NCBI GenBank assembly: GCA_040902895.1
Contig: JBBDWL010000108.1
Span: forward strand, 27,235 to 91,234
Direction: 5' to 3'
Source of the DNA: JALYRV01 sp040902895
GTDB taxonomy: Bacteria > Acidobacteriota > Vicinamibacteria > Vicinamibacterales > SCN-69-37
DNA length: 64,000 bases
In this document: piece after piece, positions 8,265 to 15,963 of the stretch
Numbering within the stretch: the stretch's first letter is position 1
How the letters are laid out: the number at the start of each line of letters is the position of its first letter
Made by a program: the position numbers and the translations under genes
Notes under the pieces: generated by a model
The model's database searches: none
Seen by the model: only the letters and a program-made list of their open reading frames with translations
What the model was told of the DNA's origin: nothing

Positions 8265-9391
8265 CGGCTGATGAGGATTTCTTCGAAGAACTTCGTGGCG
8301 CGCGGATCTTTCGATTGTCCGAGCCAGAACATCGCGCGCTCCCGCACTTTCGCGTTCCTGTGCGTGCGAGCGACGTTGATCAGCCGCGGCACGCCAACGT
8401 CCTTCGGCAGCTGGCTGAGCGCCTGTACGGCGCGTTCCTGGACTTTCGTGTCGGGGTCGTTTTCGATCGCGGCGGTGATGTCGCCCGCGACGGTCTGACC
8501 CGCATTGCGCGCGAGCCACATCAGCGCTTCTGACCGGTTCGCCGGATCCGCATCGCGCTTCGCGATCTCGAGCAGCGACGGCACCGCTTCGGACACCTGC
8601 GACTGGCTCATCGCCTGGATGATCGTCCGGCGCACGTCGGCCGCCGTTTCGCGTGCGAGCATCGTCTTCAGCTTCGCGAAACCGGCGGATCCGCGGGCGC
8701 GTCCGATCAGGAAGGCCGCCTGCCGCCGGACGTTGGCCGGCTGCGACGCCGCCGTGAAGCGATCGAGCGCCGCATCCGCGGCTGGTCCGGCCGTGTACGC
8801 GATTGCCGACATCGCATTGCTATAGCTGCTCGATCGCGGCGCGGCCGCGACCGTCGTCTCGACGTACTGGCTCAACCAACGCACGCTCGCCTCAGGCGCG
8901 ACGTTGTCGAGAAAGCGAATGCTGCGCCCGCCGGCATCGATGGGGCAGTCGTCGCCGAACGTGCGGATCCGTTCGACATTGCCGTCGGCTATACGCGCCA
9001 TGACGAGCAGGGTCGTGCCCGCTTCGAGCGGCACGGGGCCGGTCGGCTGCTGCGGCCGAACAGTCGCTGCACCCGCAGTCGACGGCTCGATGCCGCAGCC
9101 GTAGAAGTGATCGTTGTTGTTCGAGTACCAGCAGCAGCCGCGCGAGCGGCCATCCACCGTCGGCACTTTCCAACCCACCCACGAGGGCTCGGCCTGCTGC
9201 GCCGCGGCCGCCACCTCGCGCTCGATGGTGGACCCGGCCCGCACCTCGACGCGCCCGTTGGTAATCTGCGCCGGCTGCTGCACGAACCCGGAACCTGAGA
9301 ACCCAGAACCCGTGAACCCCGGAACCGTGAACCCAAGAACCAGGAACCCGAGAACCGAACCTACGGAACCAATGGAACCTCTGGAACCCAT
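8261..9391 (-). CDS. HEAT-repeat protein with repeat-encoded leader
   Basis: A 376-residue protein whose C-terminal half (from about residue 160) is a HEAT/armadillo-type alpha-solenoid, for example AIEND, QERAVQALSQLPKD and RAMFWLGQSKDPRA motifs. Before it is a cysteine-bearing region (RGCCWYSNNNDHFYGCG) and a small beta-rich part. The first 40 residues, from MGSRGSIGSVGSVLGFLVLGF onward, are encoded by a GGTTCC array on this strand. They are moderately hydrophobic and end VQQPAQ, so they may serve as an export signal. The gene is last in the sigma/anti-sigma/HEAT run and lies 11 nt after the larger HEAT gene. Solenoids of this kind usually act as protein-binding scaffolds; the partner is unknown. 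Confidence 0.8.
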   Translation of the reverse strand: MGSRGSIGSVGSVLGFLVLGFTVPGFTGSGFSGSGFVQQPAQITNGRVEVRAGSTIEREVAAAAQQAEPSWVGWKVPTVDGRSRGCCWYSNNNDHFYGCGIEPSTAGAATVRPQQPTGPVPLEAGTTLLVMARIADGNVERIRTFGDDCPIDAGGRSIRFLDNVAPEASVRWLSQYVETTVAAAPRSSSYSNAMSAIAYTAGPAADAALDRFTAASQPANVRRQAAFLIGRARGSAGFAKLKTMLARETAADVRRTIIQAMSQSQVSEAVPSLLEIAKRDADPANRSEALMWLARNAGQTVAGDITAAIENDPDTKVQERAVQALSQLPKDVGVPRLINVARTHRNAKVRERAMFWLGQSKDPRATKFFEEILISR

Positions 9392-9400
9392 GGAACCCTC
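9285..9400. repeat. GGAACC-type array over the 5' end of the HEAT gene
   Basis: The plus strand reads as a run of GAACC-containing units (GGAACC, GAACCC), the reverse complement of the GGTTCC type at 894-1045. All units are in one orientation. The array covers the start codon and about the first 35 codons of the minus-strand HEAT gene and ends about 10 nt from the upstream gene's stop. Confidence 0.85.
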
Positions 9401-9402
9401 CG

Positions 9403-10926
9403 TTACTTGTTGAGCAGTTCCATCAGGTAATCGAGCGCGACCTTCGACTTCGTCATCGTCGACAGCCGGCGCACGATCTCTTCCTTCAGCTTCGGATCGG
9501 TCTCGCGGCGCGCGGCAGCGACCAGACCTTCAGGATTGTTCTGCTGGTGCAGCGCCTGGATGATGGCGCGCTTGACGTCCGGGCTGGTCTCTTTTGCGTA
9601 CATGTCCTGCAGCACGGTGCCGGTGCGCTCGCGGCCGACCGATGCGAACGAGCGAATGGCCTGGAGCCGGATGTCCTGGTCGTTCTCGGCGCGCGCGATC
9701 TGCTGCAGACGATCGATGGCGCCGGCAGAGGCCAGGCTCCTCACGATCTGCAGCCGGATGGCCTTGCTCGATTCCTTGTCATAAAGCTGGCCCAGTTCTG
9801 TGAGGGCCGCGCTCGATCCCAGATAGCGGATGGCCGCCATCCGGAGCTCTTCGTTCTGTTCGGTCTGCGCCACCGCGAGCAGCCGCGGCCGGTCGCCGGC
9901 GCTCATGTACGCGCGGAGCACGCGCGCGCGAACGTCCGGGTCGGTGTTCGCGCGATAGACCTCTTCGAGCCGCGACCGGCCGTCGCGCCGGCTGTGCGTC
10001 GCAAGATAGTCGATGGCCTTGCGCTGCAGATCGGGGTTGGCGCCGCCCTTGGCGATGCCGAGCAGGATCTCCTGCGCCCGCGGGGAGCTGCTGAGCGCGA
10101 GCACGTACAGCGCGCGTTCCCGGACCCGCGGCGCGTTCGACGAGTTGATGATCTTCTCGAGCAACGGGATGGCCTGTTCCGGATCCGAGTGCTGCAGACC
10201 CTGAATCGCGAGTATCTTGAGGTCTTCGTCCTGCTGCGCCTCGGGCGACACAGGGCCGGTGCGCGATTTGAGCTCGAGCTCCAGGGCGCGCGCATCACTC
10301 AGATAGCGGCTCTGTGGATAGGCCCTCACCATCGCATCGATTGTCGCCAGGGCTTCGGCGCGCTGTCCGAGCTTGCCCTGCGCGTACGCCTTCCAATAGA
10401 GCGCGGCATCGGCGCGCGTGCCTTTCAGCTGCGCGACCTGCTCGAAGCGGTTGATCGCATCGCTCCAGTTGCGGCGATCCAGCGCGCTGCGGCCGCTCTC
10501 GTAAAAGGAATTCTCGCGCGAACGCTGAGCGCTGAGCGACGTCTGGCCCCACTCCGATCCGAGCAGGCTTTTGCCTTCGAACTCGAACGCATGCTCGAAC
10601 GGCGCGATCTTCGCCAGTGCCATCTCAGCGTCGAAGAGCTTGCTGTGAATGCCCTCAATTGGCGGCATCTTGGCGATCGCGGCCTGCATTTCGAACGCCG
10701 AGCGATCGAGGTGGAAGTCGTACTCGAACGGCAGCGGCGGCGCCATTGGGGCCATCGCGGGCGGCGCTCCCGGAACCAGGACCGGAGCCTGAGGAGCCGG
10801 CGGAGCCGGAGCCGGCACCGGCACCGGGATTTCCACCGGTGGTGGCGGGGGCGGTGGCGGCGGAGTCTGCGCCGGCGTACCGGCAAACGCGAGAGCGGCA
10901 GCGAGCGTTACGGATGCAAATGTCAT
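9403..10926 (-). CDS. Exported TPR/HEAT-repeat protein
   Basis: A 507-residue protein with an N-terminal signal peptide (MTFASVTLAAALAFAGTPAQ), a proline-rich stretch near residues 20-65, a TPR-like pair near 145-215 (ALYWKAYAQGKLGQRAEALA) and an array of HEAT-like repeats from about 230 to the end. It is likely periplasmic or surface-associated. Its start codon overlaps the anti-sigma stop by 4 nt, so the two are translationally coupled. In this family of operons the solenoid protein may sense or transmit an envelope signal to the sigma/anti-sigma pair, but that is inference. Confidence 0.85.
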   Translation of the reverse strand: MTFASVTLAAALAFAGTPAQTPPPPPPPPPVEIPVPVPAPAPPAPQAPVLVPGAPPAMAPMAPPLPFEYDFHLDRSAFEMQAAIAKMPPIEGIHSKLFDAEMALAKIAPFEHAFEFEGKSLLGSEWGQTSLSAQRSRENSFYESGRSALDRRNWSDAINRFEQVAQLKGTRADAALYWKAYAQGKLGQRAEALATIDAMVRAYPQSRYLSDARALELELKSRTGPVSPEAQQDEDLKILAIQGLQHSDPEQAIPLLEKIINSSNAPRVRERALYVLALSSSPRAQEILLGIAKGGANPDLQRKAIDYLATHSRRDGRSRLEEVYRANTDPDVRARVLRAYMSAGDRPRLLAVAQTEQNEELRMAAIRYLGSSAALTELGQLYDKESSKAIRLQIVRSLASAGAIDRLQQIARAENDQDIRLQAIRSFASVGRERTGTVLQDMYAKETSPDVKRAIIQALHQQNNPEGLVAAARRETDPKLKEEIVRRLSTMTKSKVALDYLMELLNK

Positions 10927-11717
10927 AGCGTCCTCTTGGAAATTCCCTGAGATGAGCGGGTGGTCTGCTGACGTGCCTTCACTTCCGCAGCCAGCACACG
11001 CAGCTTGAAAATGAGTTCCTGGTCGTCAATCTGTGCGCGCAGCTCCTCGAGCTGCTCGGCAGACAGCGCATTCGGACCGCGCGCAATCTCGACGAGCACC
11101 AGCTCGAGCTCGTCGAGCAGCGTCGCCAGCTGCAGCTCTCCGCTTTGCCGCGCCGTTTCGCGATAGAGACGTCCGGCCGAGACGAGATCGTCGGCCGTCG
11201 TGCGCTCGAGCGATACATCGAGGCCGCCATCCTGCGCCTCGGCGTTGGCCAACTCCACGAGCACCAGCTCAGACTGCTCGATGTGATCGCTGACCGCGGT
11301 GAGCAGCACGCGCTCGCGATGGGCGTCGGCATCGACGGTGACCGCGTCGCCGACCGGCGTGCGCGTGAAATTGATGTCGAACTGCCAGACGATGACGGCG
11401 AGAATGAGGGCGGCGAGCCCGCCGGCAAACGCGAGGCCGCGCAGGAAATTGAACCGGGATGATTTTTCCCGGTTTACCAACCGGGAAAAATCTTCCCGGT
11501 TCTGCAGTCGCGCCCACACCGTGCGCTCGAATGCTGGACCTGGCTCGGGCACCGGCGCGGCGTCGAGGGCTTCCATGATCCGGCGCAGCCCCTCAAAGGC
11601 CTCGCGGCAGCCGGCGCATGCCTTAAGGTGCGACTCGATGCCGGCTTCGGCCGCGGTGGCCTCGCCGTAGTAGTGCAGGACAAGCTCGTCTTCGGTTGGG
11701 TGCATTACTTCATTCAT
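10923..11717 (-). CDS. Membrane anti-sigma factor with zinc-finger domain
   Basis: A 264-residue anti-sigma factor with an N-terminal zinc-binding motif (H30-x3-C34-x2-C37 in ESHLKACAGC), one membrane segment near residues 93-112 (LRGLAFAGGLAALILAVIVW) and a helical periplasmic C-terminus (about 115-264) rich in Glu and Leu. The ATG overlaps the sigma-factor stop as ATGA, which is typical for sigma/anti-sigma pairs that need equal dosage. Residues 74-89, just before the membrane segment, are a near-duplicated REDFSR..NREKSSRF encoded by two 23-nt palindromes, so this part looks like an inserted repeat. It should hold the ECF sigma factor inactive at the membrane. Confidence 0.9.
   Translation of the reverse strand: MNEVMHPTEDELVLHYYGEATAAEAGIESHLKACAGCREAFEGLRRIMEALDAAPVPEPGPAFERTVWARLQNREDFSRLVNREKSSRFNFLRGLAFAGGLAALILAVIVWQFDINFTRTPVGDAVTVDADAHRERVLLTAVSDHIEQSELVLVELANAEAQDGGLDVSLERTTADDLVSAGRLYRETARQSGELQLATLLDELELVLVEIARGPNALSAEQLEELRAQIDDQELIFKLRVLAAEVKARQQTTRSSQGISKRTL
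11452..11501. repeat. Two 23-nt palindromes inside the anti-sigma gene
   Basis: Two near-perfect palindromes built on AACCGGGA...TCCCGGTT lie at 11452-11474 and 11479-11501, separated by TACC. They are in frame with the anti-sigma gene and encode the REDFSR/NREKSSRF duplication just before the membrane helix. Confidence 0.8.
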
Positions 11718-12277
11718 GATTCAACAAACGGCTCGAGCGCCAGACGCATCTTGCGCACCGCGCGGAAGATGCTGTGTTTCGTGGCGTTCGTTTTCAGCCC
11801 GAGCGCCCGGCCGATCTCTTCGATCGAAAATCCCTGGTAATGCCGCATCACGAATGCCGCACGTTCCATCTCACTCAACAGGTTGAGCGCCGACTGCACG
11901 CGCTCCCCAATTTCGCCCGCCAGCACCAGCTGCTCGGCGCCCGGCTGTCCCGTATCGCCCGCCGCGCGCTCGAGCACATCGTCTTCCTCGGCCGACTCGC
12001 GTTTCGGTTTCGCCCGCATGTAGTCGATGGCGCAGTTCGTGGCGATGCGATAGACCCACGTGCCGAAGTTCGCGCGCGATTCGAAACGGCCGAGCTGACG
12101 ATAGGCCTTGAGGAATGTTTCCTGGACCACGTCTTCGGCGTCGGCCTCGTTTCCGGTCATCCGATACGCGACACGGAATACGAGACGGCTGTGCCGCTCC
12201 ACAAGAGACCTGAAGGCCTCGGAATCGCCGTCCCTCGCCAGGGCTACGGCGGCGGCATCCTCGCGCATCTGGGACAT
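11714..12277 (-). CDS. ECF-type RNA polymerase sigma factor
   Basis: A 187-residue sigma-70 family protein of the extracytoplasmic-function class. Region 2 is near residues 30-85 (YRMTGNEADAEDVVQETFLK, then FGTWVYRIATNCAIDYMR). Region 4 is near 128-180 (SEMERAAFVMRHYQGFSIEE with the helix-turn-helix GLKTNATKHSIFRAVRKMR). The sequence resembles the RpoE/SigW-like groups. It lies 24 nt downstream of an epimerase gene and is coupled to its anti-sigma factor by a 4-nt overlap. Confidence 0.95.
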   Translation of the reverse strand: MSQMREDAAAVALARDGDSEAFRSLVERHSRLVFRVAYRMTGNEADAEDVVQETFLKAYRQLGRFESRANFGTWVYRIATNCAIDYMRAKPKRESAEEDDVLERAAGDTGQPGAEQLVLAGEIGERVQSALNLLSEMERAAFVMRHYQGFSIEEIGRALGLKTNATKHSIFRAVRKMRLALEPFVES

Positions 12278-12301
12278 AGGACGGTCCGAAGGACGGAAGG
12301 G

Positions 12302-13270
12302 TTAGGTGAGCAGGCGCCGCACACCTTCGACGAGCGGGGTCACGGAATAGTTGAGGGCATTTTCCGCCGCGGTGCTGTCGAGAGGCCAGTCGTGCTCGAA
12401 GATGGCGACTGTGGCAGGTGTCAGGATCGGCGGGCGGCCTGTCAGCCAGGCCCGTCCGGTCTCCACGGCGCCGGCGATTCTCGCAATCGCCGCCGGAAGC
12501 TCGCGCGGAACTCGCGCGCCCGTTTCATCACGCACGATTTCGTACAGCCGCCGCTGCGGAAGGTTCTCGCCTCCCAGCATGAGGGCGTCGGCGCCGCCAC
12601 GTTCGAGCGCCGCGACGTGGGCCTCCGCGACATCGTCGATCCACGCGAACGACCAGATGCGATCGCCGCCCACCATGACGGGCATCGCGTGCGCGATCTG
12701 ATCGCGTATGAGCCGGCCAACGAGATCGCTTTGCCTGACGGCGGATTTGGTGATCTGGTGATCTGGTGATTTGGTGATCTGTTCTGGTGATCTGGCTGTC
12801 GAAGGGCCGTAGATCACGCCCGGATACAGACGCGTGATGGGAAAGCCGGCGCGTGCGGCCTCGTCGGCCACGCGCGCGGCTTCGGCTTTGGTGCGCTGAT
12901 AGTCGTTGCCGCGAATGGGCGCCGACGCGCCGCGCGGCGGCAGCGCCAGAAAACTGGACGTATAGACGAAGCGATCGTGGCCCGCGCTTCGCGCCGCGGC
13001 AATGGCGTGGCGCAAGCCGCCGACGTTGACGTCGTGAAAGCGGCGGCGGTCGCGTTCCCAGATCGAGACGAGTGCGGCGCTGTGGCAGATCGCGTCGGTG
13101 TCGCGCGCCGCGCGCGCGAGACCGGCGGCGTCGGTGACGTCTCCTGCGATGGCGTTGATACCAGGCGCCGGCTTGCGCGCAAACACCACGGGCTCGTGTC
13201 GGCGCCGCTCCAGCGCCGCGACGATGGCCGTGCCGAGATATCCCGTGCCGCCCGTGACGAGCACCCGCAT
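12302..13270 (-). CDS. NAD-dependent epimerase/dehydratase (extended SDR)
   Basis: A 322-residue extended short-chain dehydrogenase of the dihydroflavonol-reductase/sterol-dehydrogenase-like kind. The N-terminus MRVLVTGGTGYLGTAIV carries the glycine-rich NAD(P) loop and the catalytic Y-x3-K is YQRTK near residue 125. The frame is open further upstream, but ATG 13268-13270 gives the normal family start. Residues about 159-175 (SPEQITKSPDHQITKSA) are encoded by an 8-bp repeat array and do not belong to the family, so this is an in-frame insertion in a loop. The gene is divergent from the rhomboid gene with only 18 nt between start codons. The substrate cannot be told. Confidence 0.9.
   Translation of the reverse strand: MRVLVTGGTGYLGTAIVAALERRRHEPVVFARKPAPGINAIAGDVTDAAGLARAARDTDAICHSAALVSIWERDRRRFHDVNVGGLRHAIAAARSAGHDRFVYTSSFLALPPRGASAPIRGNDYQRTKAEAARVADEAARAGFPITRLYPGVIYGPSTARSPEQITKSPDHQITKSAVRQSDLVGRLIRDQIAHAMPVMVGGDRIWSFAWIDDVAEAHVAALERGGADALMLGGENLPQRRLYEIVRDETGARVPRELPAAIARIAGAVETGRAWLTGRPPILTPATVAIFEHDWPLDSTAAENALNYSVTPLVEGVRRLLT
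12744..12795. repeat. 8-bp TGGTGATC tandem array inside the epimerase gene
   Basis: About six copies of an 8-bp unit (TCTGGTGA, with one TTTGGTGA variant and one partial unit) lie in frame within the epimerase coding sequence. Although 8 bp is not a multiple of three, the total length keeps the frame. The same unit in reverse (GATCACCA) fills the gap at 55297-55328. Confidence 0.9.
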
Positions 13271-13288
13271 TCCTGTATTCTTTCCCAG

Positions 13289-14140
13289 ATGTTCCGCCGC
13301 CAAACCTCCGGCTCCGTGGTCTGCGCGTCCTGCGGATCGCTCGTGGGCGTCGCCGACGACAAATGCTACAACTGCGGCCGCCGCAATCCCGGCCTGTGGG
13401 GCTATGCCGGCGCCATCCGGCGGCTGGGCAGCGATCTCGGCTTCGTCCAGGTCGTCGTCATCGGCTCGAGCATCCTCTATGTGCTCACGCTGCTGATGTC
13501 GAACGGCCGCATCGGAATGAGCGGCCTCAACCTGCTCGCGCCCGCCGACAGCACCTTGTTTCAGTTTGGCGCAAGCGGCGCCATCCCGTTCTTTCTTGCG
13601 GATCGCTGGTGGACGGTGCTCAGCGCCGGCTGGCTGCACGGCAGCCTGCTGCACATTCTCTTCAACATGCTCTGGGTGCGGCAGCTTGGTCCCGCCACCG
13701 CCGACGTGTTCGGGCCCGGCCGCATGGTCATCATCTATACCGTGTCGGGCGTCGTGGGATTTTTTCTGAGCTCCACCGCGGGCGCGTATCTGCCAGACGT
13801 GCCGCTGCTCGGCGGCGCCGGCATGACGGTAGGCGCATCGGCCTCGGTGTTTGGCCTGCTTGGCGCGCTGGTCGCCTACGGCAAGCTGCGCGGCAGCAGC
13901 GCCGACACCTCACAGGCGCTCACGTATGCCATCGTGCTCTTCGTCTTCGGTCTCGTCATGTCGGGTGTTGATAACTGGGCCCACGCCGGCGGCTTCGCCG
14001 GCGGATATCTCACCGCGCGCTGGCTGGATCCGTGGAAGCCGGAGCGCATCAATCACCTCGTCGGCGCGCTGATCTGTCTGGCTGCGTCGGCGCTCGCCAT
14101 CCTCGCGTCAATCGTGCACTATTCCTGGATGATGTCCTAG
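13289..14140 (+). CDS. Rhomboid family intramembrane serine protease with N-terminal zinc ribbon
   Basis: A 283-residue protein. Residues 12-29 form a zinc-ribbon (C12-x2-C15, C26-x2-C29 in DKCYNCGRRNPG). About six membrane segments follow. The rhomboid active site is visible: GASA with catalytic Ser near residue 184 and the His of NWAHAGGFAGGY near 232, plus LHGSLLHILFNMLWV with the oxyanion-side His/Asn region. Rhomboids cleave membrane proteins within or near the bilayer. The frame is open upstream to 12977, but the ATG at 13289 begins the domain and avoids a long overlap with the divergent epimerase gene. It runs 1 nt before the next gene, so the two are probably cotranscribed. Confidence 0.93.
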   Translation: MFRRQTSGSVVCASCGSLVGVADDKCYNCGRRNPGLWGYAGAIRRLGSDLGFVQVVVIGSSILYVLTLLMSNGRIGMSGLNLLAPADSTLFQFGASGAIPFFLADRWWTVLSAGWLHGSLLHILFNMLWVRQLGPATADVFGPGRMVIIYTVSGVVGFFLSSTAGAYLPDVPLLGGAGMTVGASASVFGLLGALVAYGKLRGSSADTSQALTYAIVLFVFGLVMSGVDNWAHAGGFAGGYLTARWLDPWKPERINHLVGALICLAASALAILASIVHYSWMMS

Positions 14141-14141
14141 C

Positions 14142-15161
14142 ATGCGCCGCAGACCCGTCGTGCTCATCACAGGGGCGGGCGGCGAGATCGGTCATGGTTT
14201 GATCGAGCGGCTCGCGGCTGCCGCCGATCGCCCGATCATCACGCTCGATGTCGCGCCGCTCGAGCCCGGTCTCGCGCGGATGGTCGCGCGCGAGTTCACC
14301 GGATCGATTCTCGATCGCGCGCTGCTCGATCGCGTGCTCGCGGAGTTCGAGGTGGATCGCGTGTTCCATCTCGCGGCCCTGCTGTCGACGCGATCGGAGT
14401 TCACGCCGCTCACCGCGCATGAAGTGAACGTCGAAGGCACGCTGAATCTGCTCGAGTTCGCGCAGCGCGAGGCCGACTCGCACGGCCGGCCGGTCACCTT
14501 TCTGTATCCATCGTCGATCGCGGCCTTCGGTCTTCCCGACCTGGAGACGAAGCATCGCGCGGGACGCGTGGCCGAAGATGCCTGGACGCGGCCGGCGACG
14601 ATGTACGGGTGCAACAAGCTCTATTGCGAGCTGCTCGGCGACTATTACTCGCGGCATTACAAGCGGCTCGCGGCCAACCCGCAGTCCGGACGCGTGGATT
14701 TCCGCGGCGTGCGCTTTCCGGGACTCATTTCCGCCGCCACGGTTCCGTCCGGCGGCACGTCTGATTACGCGCCCGAGATGATTCATGCCGCTGCGAAAGG
14801 CGAGCCTTACGCCTGCTTCGTGCGGCCCGACACGCGCATTCCGTTCATGGCGATGCCGGACGGTGTCGGGGCGCTGCTGCAGCTGGCGGCCGCGCCGCGC
14901 GGCGCGCTGACGCGCACGACGTACAACCTTGGCGCGTTCAATCCGTCAGCGGACGAGGTTCGGGCCCTCGTGCGGAACGCCTTTCCCGACGCGCGCATCG
15001 AATACGACGTCGACGACAAGCGGCAGGGCATTGTCGACACCTGGCCCGAAGACGTCGATGATTCGGCCGCGCGGCGCGACTGGGGCTTCAATCCGGCCTA
15101 CGATTTGCAGCGGGCCTTCAACGAGTATCTGATTCCGGAGATAAGACGACGATATGCCTAA
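14142..15161 (+). CDS. L-threonine 3-dehydrogenase, SDR type
   Basis: A 339-residue NAD-dependent extended SDR. It has the NAD loop ITGAGGEIG near residues 9-17 and catalytic Y155-x3-K159 (YGCNK). It closely follows the SDR-type threonine dehydrogenase pattern: RFPGLISAATVPSGGTSDYA, then PYACFVRPDTRIPFMAMPD, YNLGAFNPSADEV and WPEDVDDSAARRDWGF. Such enzymes oxidize L-threonine to 2-amino-3-ketobutyrate. UDP-sugar epimerase relatives are less likely because the PSGGTSDYA and DTRIPFMAMPD blocks are specific. No kbl gene is adjacent. The 3' end overlaps the ferredoxin start by 8 nt. Confidence 0.85.
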   Translation: MRRRPVVLITGAGGEIGHGLIERLAAAADRPIITLDVAPLEPGLARMVAREFTGSILDRALLDRVLAEFEVDRVFHLAALLSTRSEFTPLTAHEVNVEGTLNLLEFAQREADSHGRPVTFLYPSSIAAFGLPDLETKHRAGRVAEDAWTRPATMYGCNKLYCELLGDYYSRHYKRLAANPQSGRVDFRGVRFPGLISAATVPSGGTSDYAPEMIHAAAKGEPYACFVRPDTRIPFMAMPDGVGALLQLAAAPRGALTRTTYNLGAFNPSADEVRALVRNAFPDARIEYDVDDKRQGIVDTWPEDVDDSAARRDWGFNPAYDLQRAFNEYLIPEIRRRYA

Positions 15162-15510
15162 GCTAACGGTCGAAGGCGCCGGCACGTTTGACGTGGCCGA
15201 AGGCAAACGCATGGTGCTGGCGCTCGAGCAGGATGCCGGGATCGATCAGCTGCATGCCTGCGGCGGCCGCGCGCGCTGCACGACGTGCCGCGTGGAATTC
15301 ATCGACGGCGAGCCCGGGACGATGACCGAAGCGGAAAAGAGCGTGCTGGCCGCGAAAGGCGCGTCTGGCGTGCGCCTGTCGTGCCAGATGCTGTGCGATC
15401 ACGACATGAGCGTGCGCGCGATCAGCCGGCTTGCCGGATCGGGGCGTCCGGATCCGGGGCCGACGCCGCAGCCGCACATCGAACCGCCGCCGGTCTGGAT
15501 TCGCAAATGA
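15154..15510 (+). CDS. 2Fe-2S ferredoxin
   Basis: A 118-residue plant-type ferredoxin domain with cluster ligands C36, C42, C45 and C77 (ACGGRARCTTC, then LSCQM). It is a soluble one-electron carrier. The tail after residue 90 is proline-rich (GRPDPGPTPQPHIEPPP) and not part of the fold. It is coupled to the dehydrogenase upstream (8-nt overlap) and the universal stress protein downstream (ATGA overlap), so the three probably form one transcript. Its redox partner is not evident here. Confidence 0.92.
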   Translation: MPKLTVEGAGTFDVAEGKRMVLALEQDAGIDQLHACGGRARCTTCRVEFIDGEPGTMTEAEKSVLAAKGASGVRLSCQMLCDHDMSVRAISRLAGSGRPDPGPTPQPHIEPPPVWIRK

Positions 15511-15920
15511 CTCATATTCTTATTCACATCGGCGACACGATTCCGAACGCCGAGGATGTCAATGCCGTGCATGCGCTGGCCGACGGACTCGGCGCGACGC
15601 TGCACGTGATGTTCACGCAGAGCGATCCGCTGTCGGCCGGCTGGCAAGCCGAAGTCGACGCGGCTGGCCTGCCCGACGTGCATCAGGCGATGGAAGAAGA
15701 GGCGCGCGCGAAGCTGCGTCCGATCTTCGGCGCCGATGCCGACATGCCGACCATTCAGATTCGCACCGGCGATCCCGTGCGGGCCATCGCCGACTACGCG
15801 CGCGAGGCGCAGATCGATCTCATCGTCGTCGGCCTCGCCGGCGAAGAAGAGAAGTCGCTCGCGCCCGCGCTGCTCGACGCCGCGCCCTGCTCGCTGCTGG
15901 TCTGGAAGCACAAACGGTAG
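15507..15920 (+). CDS. Universal stress protein family protein
   Basis: A 137-residue UspA-like alpha/beta protein. Marks are the opening strand (HILIHIGDT), the IADYAREAQIDLIVVGLAG stretch near residue 93 and the closing strand PCSLLVWK. The canonical ATP-binding G-x2-G-x9-G-S/T motif is weak here (GLAGEEEKSLAPALLDAA), so nucleotide binding is uncertain. The ATG at 15507 overlaps the ferredoxin stop; an upstream in-frame extension to 15285 lies inside the ferredoxin gene and was not used. Confidence 0.85.
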   Translation: MTHILIHIGDTIPNAEDVNAVHALADGLGATLHVMFTQSDPLSAGWQAEVDAAGLPDVHQAMEEEARAKLRPIFGADADMPTIQIRTGDPVRAIADYAREAQIDLIVVGLAGEEEKSLAPALLDAAPCSLLVWKHKR

Positions 15921-15940
15921 CGCAGGGCTTTAGCCCTGCG
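15921..15940. repeat. CGCAGGGCTTTAGCCCTGCG hairpin repeat
   Basis: A palindromic element with 8-bp arms CGCAGGGC/GCCCTGCG around TTTA sits directly after the stop of the universal-stress gene. Such a compact palindrome could act as a transcript-end hairpin, although there is no T-run. Elements of this type recur in many GC-rich soil genomes; this is the only perfect copy I see in the window. Confidence 0.7.
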
Positions 15941-15963
15941 GCAGAGCGGCGTAACATCTCCCC

